This document shows positions 22,122-33,430 of a stretch of DNA of 64,000 nucleotides, in pieces (within the stretch, counting starts at the first letter, position 1; every line of letters starts with the position of its first letter). Source of the stretch: Psococerastis gibbosa (lineage: Eukaryota; Arthropoda; Insecta; Psocodea; Psocidae); assembly GCA_963971405.1 (NCBI GenBank), contig OZ020484.1, positions 23,002,001-23,066,000 of the forward strand, written 5' to 3'. The position numbers were made by a program, and so were the translations under genes. The notes beneath the pieces are model-generated. The model made no database searches. It was not told the DNA's origin and worked only from the letters and a program-made list of their open reading frames with translations.

Positions 22122-25100
22122 ATGACTATCCAAACGAATTCAACCTCCGATAAGGAGCAAAGGCCCGCTCGGGGTGCAGAAAGAAGGTATGCCAAATCTG
22201 ACGACATGGTGAATGGTGATTTTTTATTTCTTATTTTCTGAGGTGTGCTGGGCGGTAATTATTTTGCTGGGCATTTGTCGTGTTGAAAATAACAACATAA
22301 GACACCGTGCAGTTTACTTGAACGCTTTCCCATAATTTTTTAATCTATTAAAGGTGAGGAAGATCACATTAACAGAGTATTCTTCACCCCGCAGAATTCA
22401 AATTATTTGTAATTCTAAGCTGGGCCTAGGCATTCTTAAAATTTAAGAATTTCAATTACTAACTTTTTCTGATGGGTAAAGGTTCACTTTAGCTACACCG
22501 GTGCAAACAAAGTCGGGTGAAAATGCATTTTGTGGTATGAAGTGGACGGAAAGCGTTGTTACAACAAAGATTGTTTTATTTGCATGCCATTTGCAAGAGA
22601 GCTGTAGGTAAATAATGATTCTTTGCCGACCTTTAATTCTATCAAGAATGAGTTTCTGTTTAGCTAAATGTGCGAATATTCTACTGCTACAAAATATTAA
22701 TTTTTTAGGTCGGAACTTGTGTGCCGCGTAAAATACAACAACACATTGCCGGACATTCCTTTTGATCCAAAGTTCATACAATATCCCTTCGATGCGAAGC
22801 GTTTTATATCCTACCATCCAACAACCCTTGAGCGGAACTATAAATATGAAGTCCTCACGGAGCATGATTTGGGTGTCATGATAGATTTGGTTGACAAGGA
22901 TGTCTTCAATGTAGAACCTGGCGCTACGCTTGATCATGCCGATGAAAAGGTCCTTGAAGAGGATGTCCTTACTCCCCAAGACTCCAAGAGATCCCGCCAT
23001 CATGCCCGCAGCGTATCCTGGCTGCGAAGAACTGAATACATTTCTACAGAACAGACTCGATTTCAACCACAGACTATGGAAAAGGTAAGGGGGCGCGCTA
23101 ACGTAGCAAATTAATAAAATTTGGAAAGCATCTTGATTATGAGTTTCAATTTCTCTATATTTTTAATTTAAGCCAACTTGGAATTAGTAATTAAAATTTA
23201 GAACGAAATTGAGTCTGAGTCCCTTTTTTAGTTGGGAATTACTTTTTATGGAGGAAGTTATTATTCCGCTTGTGAAGATGATTTTACCTCTAACTACTAA
23301 CCTGTTCACAATGCCATTCCCTTTTAAGGTCACCATCACCCAAAATCAAGAGAAAAATACACATTTCAAATGTTAACATTCGATTAAATATTTTTTGACC
23401 TTGTTTATTAGGTTGTTCGGATGATAGGATTACACTACCTTCCTCTCAATTTTATTATTAGTCTGCATTGTGAAAAGTTCATATTAATTCTTGGTTCTTT
23501 CATATTAGGTTGAAGCAAAGGTCGGCTACAATGTCAAGAAAAACTTCAAAGAGGACACTGTCATTATGGACCGCGAGAGTCAAATCCGTGCCATTGAAAA
23601 CACGTTCAAAGATTCACTGCAACCCATCGAGAAGCATTATAGCAAACCAAATGTTTACCCCCTAGAAGTCCTGCCTGTTTATCCAGACTTCGATGTAAGT
23701 AAATTTAATTAGCATATTATCAATAGAGTAAGACTAAAGTACGAACGGTAACAAGCGCAATTTGTATAACATAACATCTCTATAATTTATTTCAGGGCTG
23801 GAAATACCCATGTGCCCAAGTTATATTCGACTCTGACCCTGCTCCAGTTGGCCGTTCTGTTCCGGCGCAAATTGAAGAAATGTCACAAGCAATGATCCGA
23901 GGTGTGATGGACGAGTCTGGGGAGCAGTTTGTAGCGTATTTCTTGCCTACGGAGGAGACTCTCGTCAAGCGAAGAGAAGACGTGGTTAATAGCAGAGACT
24001 ATGAAGAGGAGCAGGAGTATGAATACAAAATGGCGCGCGAATACAACTGGAATGTCAAAAACAAGGCTAGCAAGGGCTATGAAGAAAATTATTTCTTGGT
24101 TGTCCGAGAGGACGGCATTTACTTTAATGAACTTGAGACAAGGTGAGCCTATTATTATTACATCAACAAACCAACAAATAAACTCTGGCGTGACAACCCA
24201 TAATAGCTTCATAGCTGAGAACGGGTAGGGGTGCTCTACCTTAACTACTGATCTACTTGGGATGTCGTGAACAGCTACATGTCCAGCAGACGCGCTTTCC
24301 GGCTACTGGTGACATTGTATTTTTTTAGGTGGAGAGCGGCGGCAGCTGTACCTTAAGTGCGCTCGTGTGCTGATCCACCAATTAAAAATATTTAAAAGTT
24401 ACGAAATATTACTTCATCTTTATTTTTAAATTACCATATTAGTATCAATTTTTTAAATGATTTCTTGAAATTTTATCCCATGGCAAGATGTATTCGTGAA
24501 TTTAGAACGCAGCTTTTTGAGAGTGCGTTATTATTAAATTTGCTGTTTTCTTTCTTTTAAATTTTAGAGTACGGTTAAACAAGCGAAGGCAAAAGCCAGG
24601 ACAAGCTCCAAGTAACACGCGATTGGTTGTGAAGCATCGTCCGGTGAATGACCACGAGTACCGTATGCAAAGGTACAGAGAAAAGCAGCTCGAGCCTCCG
24701 GGTGAAGAGGAAGAGGAGGAAGAAGAAGAACCAGAAATGGAGCAAGAAACGATCACGATCACTAGGGCCGGAGAACCCAACCAGGGCAGTGGAGGTGAGT
24801 ACTTAACCAACTTGTTTATACTCCTCGTATTGCACTTTATGGGTTAGTCATCTAGAAGTACCCTACTACCCTACCCTTCCGTCCTATTCGCCTTCGCCTT
24901 CCAGTTCATAATGTCTAAAAAAAAACATGCATTTATGTACCCTGCTATTGATTGTTTTAGATGAAGATCATAGTGGCAGCGAGAATAATGATTCTGACAA
25001 TGAAAGAGGCAGCGGGGATGAAATGAATAAAAGCAAACGTCGAAACCGGATTAGCGACGATGGTGAGTCGCATGCAACCTATGTTTCTGTTATTACTCAT

Positions 25101-26430
25101 TCTAATTTGTTTACATTAGTAAGGCGCTGGATCCTTCCGGTTATTTGCACTGTTTGTTGGGAGCGTAAGAACGCAGTTTGACTTGGCTGTGTTGTGTATT
25201 TTTGGATGTACATAAGTGCATGGAAACGAGCGTTGCATAATTTTGTTGCTGGCTGTTTTGATTTCTATTTCTAAGCGTTTTGATTATTTCTAACTTCGGA
25301 AATTTATGAAGAACGGAATTAGGAAGTTCCCAAATGTCAATAGGCTATTTGTTCTTAGCACACTCAAGTGTGAGAGTGGCTATAATTTTTAAAAAATATT
25401 TTAATAATTTTTAATTTTATTGTAATTGCAGAGAGCGGGAGTGAGAAAGAAAAGCGGAAATCCCGATCTCGATCTTCTTCACGTGGATCGCGAAAAAGCG
25501 AACGGAGCGGTTCAAGTAGAAGCCGCAGTCCGAGCGGAAGTCCAGCCAGTAAAAAAAGTGGCAGCGGTAGCCCAGCCAGTAAAAGAAGTGGCAGTGGAAG
25601 CCCAGCCAGCAAAAGGAGTGGCAGCGGAAGCCCGGCTAGTAAGCGAAGTGCCAGTGGAAGCCCAGCCAGTAGAAAATCGGACAAGCAGGGCAATCGCAGT
25701 AGGAGTGGTTCGGCTAGTAACAAAAGCAGCAGAAGTGGCAGCCCTGCTAGTGACAAAGAGAGCAACCGCAGCCGGAGTGGAAGCCCAGCCAGTAAAAAGA
25801 GTGGCAGTGGAAGTCCAGCCAGTAAAAAGAGTGGCAGTGCCAGTCCAGCCAGTAAACGGAGTGGCAGTGGAAGTCCAGCCAGTAAAAAGAGTGGCAGTGC
25901 AAGTCCAGCTAGCAGAAGAAGTGCCAGTGGAAGCCCTGCCAGTAAAAGAAGTGGCAGTGGAAGCCCTGCGAGTAGAAAATCAGACAAGCAGAGCAATCGA
26001 AGTAGAAGTGGCTCGGCTAGTAGTAGAAGTGGTAGTCCTGCAAGCAATGCCAGTGGAAAGAGGTTAGTCATAGGTACTCTTTATATTTTGATACCTATTG
26101 CCCTTCTAGACTCTTAACAGTATGAGATTTAGATTCATCTTTATTATTATTAATATTATTATTTATTTGCGGCATTAGCGCATTTTGGTAGCAGTAAAGT
26201 TTACATTGTACTGACCAAATGACCTCTTAGTGAAGTTGTTTCTCCAGTAAATATAATATAAATTAATAATGTTCTTAATCAGTTAATAGATAAATTATTA
26301 AAATAGTTGTAGATGATCAAAAACAGAAAATGGCCTTCTCATACAATTTCAACTTTCTACAAAATATTATTTATTTTACAGGAGTGCTTCGCCTGCAAGT
26401 GGGAGCGAAAGTGGAAGTGACAGCGACTGA
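22122..26430 (+). CDS. PAF1: RNA polymerase II-associated factor 1 (PAF1), complete, 8 coding exons
   Basis: PAF1 is the core subunit of the nuclear PAF1 complex (with LEO1, CTR9, CDC73 and RTF1), which travels with RNA polymerase II and promotes elongation and H2B ubiquitination. Coding exons: 22122-22186, 22709-23084, 23509-23694, 23796-24142, 24568-24794, 24961-25062, 25432-26062 and 26382-26430. The phases agree throughout (1983 nt, 660 aa). Start [18 protein letters not shown] joins [77 protein letters not shown] and [20 protein letters not shown] are family hallmarks. After RVRLNKRR come an acidic Glu run and exon 7, about 210 codons of Ser-rich GSGSPASKK-type decapeptides, then GSESGSDSD at the end. 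Human PAF1 is about 530 aa, so most of the excess is the array. Confidence 0.96.
25531..26045 (+). repeat. Coding 30-bp tandem repeat in PAF1 exon 7
   Basis: Decapeptide [10 protein letters not shown] and variants ([16 protein letters not shown]) occurs about ten to twelve times in two blocks. Each block ends in the same longer unit, [10 protein letters not shown] or [10 protein letters not shown], then SDKQ(G/S)NRSRSGSAS, a higher-order duplication. The units give regular SP sites in a basic, RS-like context. All copies are in frame. Confidence 0.85.
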
Positions 26431-26754
26431 ATCGGTGCTTAATATTAAGAAAACCGTTTCTTTTTGTATTCTATTCAATGACTTTAATTTGTTGCATAAA
26501 AACATCACTACGAGCTACGGTACCCTATAAGAAAACGTGATGCTTAAAACCAACTATTCTACAATATTATATTGAGACCAGGCCTAAACTATTTTTGTCA
26601 TTGCCTATGTTATTGTGTTCAGGCCTGAACATTTTCACATACCCTTTGCCCTACCGTAACTGCTGGCATTAGGGCGCTAGGTTATATTGTATTGTTTTAT
26701 GGGAATTTAAGAAGTTAGTGCTTACATATTATATCTGAAGCTATTGTTCAGCCT

Positions 26755-26760
26755 AATAAA
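26755..26760 (+). terminator. PAF1 polyadenylation signal
   Basis: AATAAA 325 bp after the PAF1 stop codon, at the end of an AT-rich 3' UTR and before repeat R2 at 26850. It is the canonical hexamer; the cleavage site itself is not determined. Confidence 0.55.
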
Positions 26761-26849
26761 GATCATAAATATGGTAAAAACGTTATTTCCTACATTTCCT
26801 AGTGATTGAAAGAAAGAATGAAAATTGTCTTATTTTCCATTGAGCCAGG

Positions 26850-27090
26850 GCCGGCCGTCATACCAAGTTGAATCCAGCGGACCAGAGCAGGTTCAAAGAT
26901 GCAGATAACTTGGTCGTGTGCACAGTGCCGGTAGGGAAACATGGTAGGACTTGTCATGGTCACCTCCGAACACGTGACTTCACTGTGTTTCCCAAGTGGT
27001 TCGGAATCCACTATAATCAGGAGGTCCACTGTCCTATGGGCCCACACCGTGGCCCGGGACTGTGTCCAACCATTCTACTACTTCCATTGA
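26850..27090 (+). repeat. Dispersed repeat R2, copy 2
   Basis: Nearly the same sequence as 5665-5920 (CATACCAAGTTGAATCCAGC, AACTTGGTCGTGTGCACAGT, CCCAAGTGGTTCGGAATCCA). It differs by a few substitutions and a 4-bp gap (AATC missing). It lies just downstream of the PAF1 poly(A) signal. Confidence 0.65.
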
Positions 27091-27354
27091 GCCAATTTCG
27101 GGCCTTTCGGCCTACTCTTACAATTAATCCATGAATGGTTCATATGCTAAAAATAGTGTTGGCTTTGCGCTTGAGTTAAGATTGGTTAATTTCTTAATAA
27201 ATCACGCATTAGAAGGCTTAAGAATAAGTCGAAGTAGGGCTAAATGTTATGGCCTACCATAACGAGGAATGGGTTGAGTATGTAGCCTATATACATTGAG
27301 TAGAATCCCAAATATGACGTTCTATTGAGAACAAGGCATCATCACCTTGCCCTT

Positions 27355-27565
27355 GCGGAAGCCGGTAGCTCAGGGCTTCGCGCCAAGTAAGTCAAGTTGG
27401 GGGACCAACTGGGACTCAAAACCGGTTCACCCGGGTGCTACATATGTGATAATACAGTACAATATGTATTATTTCAAGTAGTATTTACCGTACCTAAAAT
27501 ATATTTGCTGTAAGGGCTGTACGGGGCTGAAGCTCGCCCAAAATAAATATATTGTCATTTCATTA
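27355..27565 (+). repeat. Possible tRNA-headed SINE
   Basis: GCCGGTAGCTCAGGGC resembles a tRNA start with an A box, and CCGGTTCACCCGGG downstream is a poor B box. The stretch ends in a tail (AAATAAATATATTGTCATTT). No cloverleaf forms, so it is not a tRNA gene. Only one copy is in the window. Confidence 0.25.
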
Positions 27566-27594
27566 CATCTGTATAATAAACAATAGGGTCATTG

Positions 27595-28070
27595 GAGCTC
27601 ACGATTGTTTATCCCTTAGCTTAGAATTACGTATTAACTGCTTGACCTTATTTCTGAGGACTTTATAACGATCAAAATTGGTTTGAGTCTTTTCCTGCTT
27701 GTAAAGGGAGAACGATGCATCGCGGAAACGTCTCATCTCATGAATTTGGACAGTCATCCATGGCGCCTTGGGTCTTTTTATTCGAATGATTTTAAATGGA
27801 GCATGCTCATCAAATACTTCCACCATTAACTGGTTGAACTTCTCAAGTTTGGCATCGACCCCATGTAGGCTATCAATTTCGGACCATGGCAGGGAAAAAG
27901 CAGAAAGTTCCAGATTTTGAACATTGCAGTTTTTAAAGTCCCTGAGTGTGATTGTAAATGGTTCGTATTTAGGGGTCTTTACCGAATATGACAAGTGAGT
28001 AAGGTCATGCTTTGATATTTCAACAATAGGTATTTGCCCAAAGGATGCTGCTTTGTACAGTCGAATTTAA
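27595..28070 (-). mobile_element. LINE fragment: endonuclease end and linker
   Basis: Frame 27994-27599 (131 aa): LSYSVKTPKYEPFTITLRDFKNCN follows an SKHDL triplet where the endonuclease SDH would be. Then LPWSEIDSLHGVDAKLEKFN, HAPFKIIRIKRPKAPWMT and the helical linker SLYKQEKTQTNFDRYKVLRN. Typical of the jockey/CR1 endonuclease-RT linker. The RT and the N-terminal endonuclease are missing. Confidence 0.75.
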
Positions 28071-28079
28071 CAGTAATTT

Positions 28080-29105
28080 TCTATGTAGTGGTATAAAAAA
28101 TGTATGCCATTAGTATAGTAGAATTCGATTTTCTAGCTCTACCTAGGTAAAATGAATAGGCATAGGGTACGTGGTGAAATTCGACTTTGTACAAAAAAAA
28201 CTAGTGCCGTCGGTGTCCCATTGGAGGAAGGACTCTGATTGGGCCTATTATGCATAGAGATGAATGAATCTCTTCGGCAATTATAAGAGAGCATCGAAAG
28301 ACCTAAGTTCGTACCTCATGGAACCCGCTACTGGAATTCGGAATGAATGGAACGAGCGGGTTGACTGCAACATTATGATTATACAGGTCTACGGCAATTT
28401 ATTTTGTAATAGGTCTAAAATAACTAATAATATATATAATAATAACTAATAAATGCTGTATTATTTCATAGACATACTTATAGCCTACAATATACATACG
28501 CTTAACGCTACACGGATTTGCTGTTGTTGTCTTTATCGTATTTAAAAACCTGTGGGCTATTCGCCAGCTCAAATTAACAAACCGGGTGTTTCACACCATC
28601 CGTCGACCCTTTTTATTTCTTATCCATTTAATTTTAATTAATCTGTAAAATAGCCTACAATGTTTTTTTTAGTTTTTAAGGTTAGCATGAAAATAAGACT
28701 TTTTAGTCTTATTGTTCGCCTTTTGTTTGCAATAAAGTAGTTTTTTCATTTCATTTCATTAAATATTGAGATGTGATTAAACATTTAATTACAAGGCTAA
28801 TTAGGGATCAATGTTTCTTACAGTGCGATTTAATATAATGCACGTACCTACTAATATATATTGGCGTACTGCATTAGGCGCTATCTCGTAACAGATATTA
28901 ATACACATTAAAGTTCAGACTTAATGTTGCTATATCAAAATATGAAAGGCCTCAAATAGAGGTTTAATTTGGGACATAGTAGAAACCCATTGCTCTATTA
29001 GTATGGCTGTTAAAAAAATAAAACCCATGTTTGAAGGCCTATGAAAGGTCTTATAAATAGAGCTGTCATTTGCAGATTTAATGTGTAACTCAACCCAATA
29101 ATTAC
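28080..29105. other. Gene-free stretch
   Basis: No coding exon recognised. About 28570-28760 looks like the 3' end of a non-LTR element: CACACCATCCGTCGACCC, an AT-rich part, AATAAAGTAG and a TTCATTTCATTTCATT tail. The rest is AT-rich and unassigned. Confidence 0.4.
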
Positions 29106-29107
29106 GG

Positions 29108-30048
29108 TACCGGTAAACGGGGGCAAAGTCGATCATCATTATGGGGTTTCAGTAAGTTTTCGAAGTACCATTTCAGTTTTTTGACAAGGGACCTGTGCGT
29201 AACAAAAGATTACTCTGTCAATAACGCTACCTATGCCAATGGTTTTCATTACTTTTTGTGGAAAAATAATAGGTTTTAATATTATTTTGTTGTGATCGAC
29301 TTTACCCGGTGAGTGGGGCAAAGTCGATCACTCATCTTATTTTGAATGTTAATAAACTTGAAACCGATTTCGATCAATTTTAGGGGTTTATAGACCTAAC
29401 TCCGTTAGATTGGTTTAGTAATAGCACAAAAAATTCCTTATTTATTTATTTATTTACACGCGAACCATGGTTTCCCTAAAATTTATAAAACACTGTGTTT
29501 TCTTCATGAATATAAAAAAAATCTCTGCAACTAACTGTACCACAACTGCATGATTGTTTAAACCAAAAGCAACTTTTCTGAGAAGTAATATTAGCAAATA
29601 AAAATAATTTCTAGGACTTACTATAGAAGGGTAATAGTGATCGACTTTTCCCTGTTTCGACATGCGTCCACATTTTCCCTCCAAACATGCGAAATTGAAA
29701 AGTATTTTTTGGTTTGGTGGAAAAAAATAAAATTTCAATGAACATGCTAAAATTCAAGTTTAGTCATAATATGTGATATGGCAATAAAACATAGTTACAT
29801 GTACCATGAAAAATTGAACATTAAATTAAAAAAAAAACCAACTCACTTTAACTCGCCAATAACAAAACAAAAATCTGTCATGTGTTCCAAAAATCCTGAA
29901 AATATAACGCATTTACAAATTATCTGCTGCCCCGGCAAACTTTCAATGCCTAACCCAGTTGCGCGGGAAATTAAAAACCCGGACAGTGAACTTTGATCGA
30001 AGTTTACCCATCTGATCGACTTCCCCCCCCCCCCCCGTTTACGGGTAC
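29108..30048. mobile_element. Terminal-inverted-repeat element, 0.94 kb, non-coding
   Basis: The left end has GGTAAACGGGGGCAAAGTCG and the right end its complement (ATCGACTT, a run of C, CGTTTACGGGTACC). The subterminal motif GGGCAAAGTCGATCA recurs inside at about 29313, and its inverse near 29636 and 29994. There is no transposase frame, so a non-autonomous DNA element is likely. The C-run at the right end has lengthened. Confidence 0.7.
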
Positions 30049-30049
30049 C

Positions 30050-31690
30050 TACTTTTCATTTAAAAATCATTCATAGGAAACCAAATAGATACCCCACCGA
30101 ACACCTATTACAACTAGCAAACGTACTATCAATCAAAAGGATGGTGAAGGACAGCTCTACCCCTCCCAAGTTAGGGGGGGTAGAGCTGCCCTTCACCAAC
30201 AACACGAAATACCTTGGTGTGGTACTCGACCAAAAACTTACTTGGAGCCTGCATCTCGAGCAGGTAGTCAACAAGGCCCGAAGTGCGTTGTTCCTCACAA
30301 GTAGGATGGTTGGGAGAAAATGGGGACTAAAACCCAAGATAGTGGACTGGATCTACAGGTCCATAGTTAGGCCAATTGTTAGCTATGAGTCGCTAATCTG
30401 GTGGCCCAAACTCGAACAGAAGGTAGGTGAGACCATTCTGACCAGACTCCAGAGGACAGCATGTCTGGCCATCACCGGAGCATCGCGCTCCTGCCCCACA
30501 GTAGCCATGCAGGTTATACTTAACCTGCCTCCCTTACCAATGTTCATAGAAAGTGAGGCGGCGAAAGGAGCAATAAAAATAAAAAAGGGGCACTGCCTTA
30601 AACCTGGTGATATCACGGGGCACCTAAGGATCTTAAATAAGTACGAGGTACCGATTGATGAGCTCACAGATGAAATGCAGCCCAAATACCAATTTCAAAA
30701 GAAATTCTCTGTTACAGCCGACAACATGGGGGCCGAGGAAGATACCTTCTTCCCAAGAGGCTCACTCGTGTACTATACGGACGGATGGACAATGGTGACA
30801 CTGGCGCAGGAGTATTCGGGCCACGGCTGCAACTAGCCATCCCCATGGGATCACACCCCAGTGTTTTCCAAGCCGAAGTCCATGCGATCCGGTCCTGCGC
30901 TGAGCACTGTCTGATGCGCAGCTACCGCAACGCAAAAATATATATCCGTACTGACAGCAAAGCATCTCTACTTGCACTCGCATCGAATCGCATCGAATCG
31001 AAGCTGGTCTGGGAATGCACGCTTGCCCTGAACACGGTAGCTGATACCAATAAGGTAACTCTAATGTGGGTAAAAGGCCACAGTGGGGTGCCCGGAAACG
31101 AAGAAGCAGACACGCTCGCCAAGAAAGGAGGCGCTGCATCGTTCGTGGGGCCTGAACCCTTCTGCGCCTTTCCCAAAAATCATCAGCGCATGATGATCCA
31201 GCATTGGGAAGAGAAAAGGAAAACCAGTTACTGGAAGTCAACCCCAGGGCAAAGACAGGCCAAACTGTTCCTTTCCTACTCACAAAACTTCACAAAGAAG
31301 GCACTCAAGCTCAGCAAACCAGATCTGAGAATCCTCACAGGCATCCTCACAGGACACTGCCCGGTGAATTATCACCTGAAAAACATGGGAAAAGTGACTG
31401 AGGACACATGTCGCTTCTGCAAGGAAGCCACTGAGACTGCGGAGCACGTACTATGCGACTGCCCGGCCATCTCCTACCGACGCCAAGTAGCCACCGACTC
31501 TCGGTTCCAAGATCCAGTGGAAGTGTGCAAACTAGCACCAAGAAGTGTGGTCAAGTTCATAAGGAACACCATCACAGATTGGGACTAACAAGATCGGGAA
31601 ATCGCAATAGATCTTAAGGTCAAAGCGATTCGCAAGGCCCACCAGGGTCAAACGACCTAACTTTAATCTAATCTAAAAAATCTAATCTAA
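30050..31690 (+). mobile_element. LINE 3' half: RT thumb, RNase H and zinc knuckle
   Basis: Frame 30141-30836 covers NTKYLGVVLDQKLTW, SIVRPIVSYESLIWWP and LQRTACLAITGASRSCPT, a thumb of R1/LOA/jockey-like LINEs. Frame 30785-31588 continues as RNase H: AEVHAIRSCAE, IRTDSKASLLAL and KGHSGVPGNEEADTLAK, then a CRFCKEATETAEHVLCDCP Cys/His knuckle. The first RNase H motif (YTDG) is broken by a frameshift near 30785, the only disruption seen in this half. The 3' end is a TAATCTAATCTA tail at 31660-31690. A young, 5'-truncated copy. Confidence 0.85.
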
Positions 31691-31748
31691 TCAATCAAAA
31701 AGCTGTACATAAAAGAATCTATTTGCAACACCTACAAAAATATGCATT

Positions 31749-32132
31749 AGGTGCCCATTCCATTGACCGGCTAGGGCTATTTCCAACAACGGTGACGTGG
31801 TAGCAGACACTCAAGACTTAGGTGGCGTTTCCACAGACCTCGCATTGCAGAATTGACGGAAATGTTTATTTTCCTCTATGCCATAGTTAAAATTGATCAA
31901 TGATCATACAGTAAAATCACAAACAAATAAACTAATATTAAAAAATGGCGTCATGGGATATGTTAAGTATAAAGATTTTAATAGATTTCTATAAAAAGAA
32001 AAATTCTAATTTCCGTCAATGTCATTTGCATTCTGCAATGCGAGGTCGGTGGAAACGCAACCATGTCTTGAATGTCTGCTACCACGTCACCGTTGTTGGA
32101 AATAGCCCGAGCCGGTCAATGGAATGGGCGCC
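31749..32132. mobile_element. MITE M3, copy 1
   Basis: Arms of more than 100 bp. The left begins with GCCCATTCCATTGACCGGCT and the right ends with GGTCAATGGAATGGGCGCC. TTAG flanks both sides. It is closely related to 41066-41452 and more distantly to 62050-62370. No coding capacity. Confidence 0.8.
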
Positions 32133-32134
32133 TT

Positions 32135-32612
32135 AGCAAGACAGACCCACACATCAACACAACACTAAGTACAAACAAACCCACTATCCATACAAGCGGT
32201 CTCGACAAGCTACACGCAAAAGCAATCCTCTTATAGAGGCAAAAAGTACTATAATAAACTTCCTCTGCCAATAAAAAACCAAACAAACTATAAGGTATTT
32301 AGAAAAAATATCAAAATATGGCTTACTGATTTCGAAATTACATAATAAAAAATAAATAAAAAAATAATAAATAAATAATAGTAATCTTCCATATACCACC
32401 AACACACACACACACATACACACACCTAGGCTATTCACTATATTTTTAAACTTGACACAAATTTTGTATTTTAAACTGCATGCATTGTATTATATAGGCC
32501 TACTAGTATTTTAGAATATTGTAAAAGTTCCACCCTAAAGCGGGCGTAGCCAATAGGGAAGTGACAAAAAAATGTAAAAAATTTCTTTTGGAAATAAATT
32601 TTGATTGATTTG
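32135..32612 (+). mobile_element. LINE 3' end (C-terminal codons, 3' UTR and tail)
   Basis: The plus strand decodes around 32200-32345 as SYRGKKYYNKLPLPIKN and VFRKNIKIWLTDFE, a common LINE C-terminus. Then comes an AT-rich 3' UTR with a CACACA microsatellite at 32402-32426, AAGTGACAAAAAAATGT and an A-rich tail with TTTTGATTGATT at about 32600. The last 75 bp match the insert at 5461-5535. MITE M3 abuts its left side. Confidence 0.65.
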
Positions 32613-32917
32613 GAAATTCCGGAATACCGCCCATACCATACCGTATGCCCTATATATGACCCCCTAAGACTTCTCTTTACAATACACCAATGCATTATTA
32701 AATGGCACTGTAGCCTCTTAAGAAACCCCTAGTAGAACAATTATTATTTTTACCTCATTTAAATAGTTAACGCAATAACTAATATAAAAGGGATGGAGGG
32801 CGAGTCCTAGCTGTTGTGAAACACCTTACGAATTCAACTTTATTCCCTTTTCATAGAATATGAGAGCTTCCATATAGCTTACAATAAGATATTGGTTATA
32901 AATTAGAACGTCGACAA

Positions 32918-33170
32918 TTATTGAGGAGCTTGGTTACAAATGTGGCCAACTCCATTTTTTTACAAAATGGGGTTTTGATCCGACCTTGCAGAAAATTTAA
33001 TATCCACCTGCACGTTGTAAAATAAAGTGACAAAAGCAGCCAGATTGCGCACAGAAGCGCTGAGAAGTCTAGGGTTAGCTATAAACTTAATGCAATTTTC
33101 AACAGAAAATCCACTCCTGAAAAATTCCACAACTTGGAGTTGGCCATGTTTGTAAACAGCCTCCTCAATT
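32918..33170. mobile_element. Inverted-repeat element
   Basis: The left arm has TTGAGGAGCTTGGTTACAAA and GTGGCCAACTCCA; the right arm has TGGAGTTGGCCATGTTTGT and GCCTCCTCAATTG. The centre of about 170 bp does not code. It lies about 260 bp upstream of the EMI/FAS1 gene start codon. Confidence 0.6.
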
Positions 33171-33430
33171 GGGAACCAAACTGGCCGCCACTCCCTGCAG
33201 ATAGGCCTGATGCTCTTATTATATTAAGTTACATAGACTGGAACTTATAAGCTTCTGACCCATTTAAAAATAAAAACGTGTATAGGCGTAGCCTACTTTT
33301 AGGCTTAGATGTTATAGTCATTGTATGTACCCACCTCCCACACCACAACTTAGGCCTTCATGATGAGTTTTCCGGCACATCCACTTGAAGATTCTGCAGC
33401 TGTTGGAGTTTCAGTTTTCATGAACCCGCG

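Noticed and set aside
22452-23066. 204-aa minus-strand open frame opposite PAF1 exon 2
   Set aside because: It overlaps a highly conserved PAF1 exon and has no recognisable domain; a shadow frame.
25364-26071. Long minus-strand open frame (235 aa, repeated Leu/Pro/Ala) opposite PAF1 exon 7
   Set aside because: It is the antisense of the Ser-rich decapeptide repeat. The regular hydrophobic pattern follows from repeat codons, and no start context or splice evidence supports it.
27355-27440. tRNA gene suggested by GCCGGTAGCTCAG
   Set aside because: No complementary 3' acceptor strand and no proper T-arm; kept only as a weak SINE candidate.
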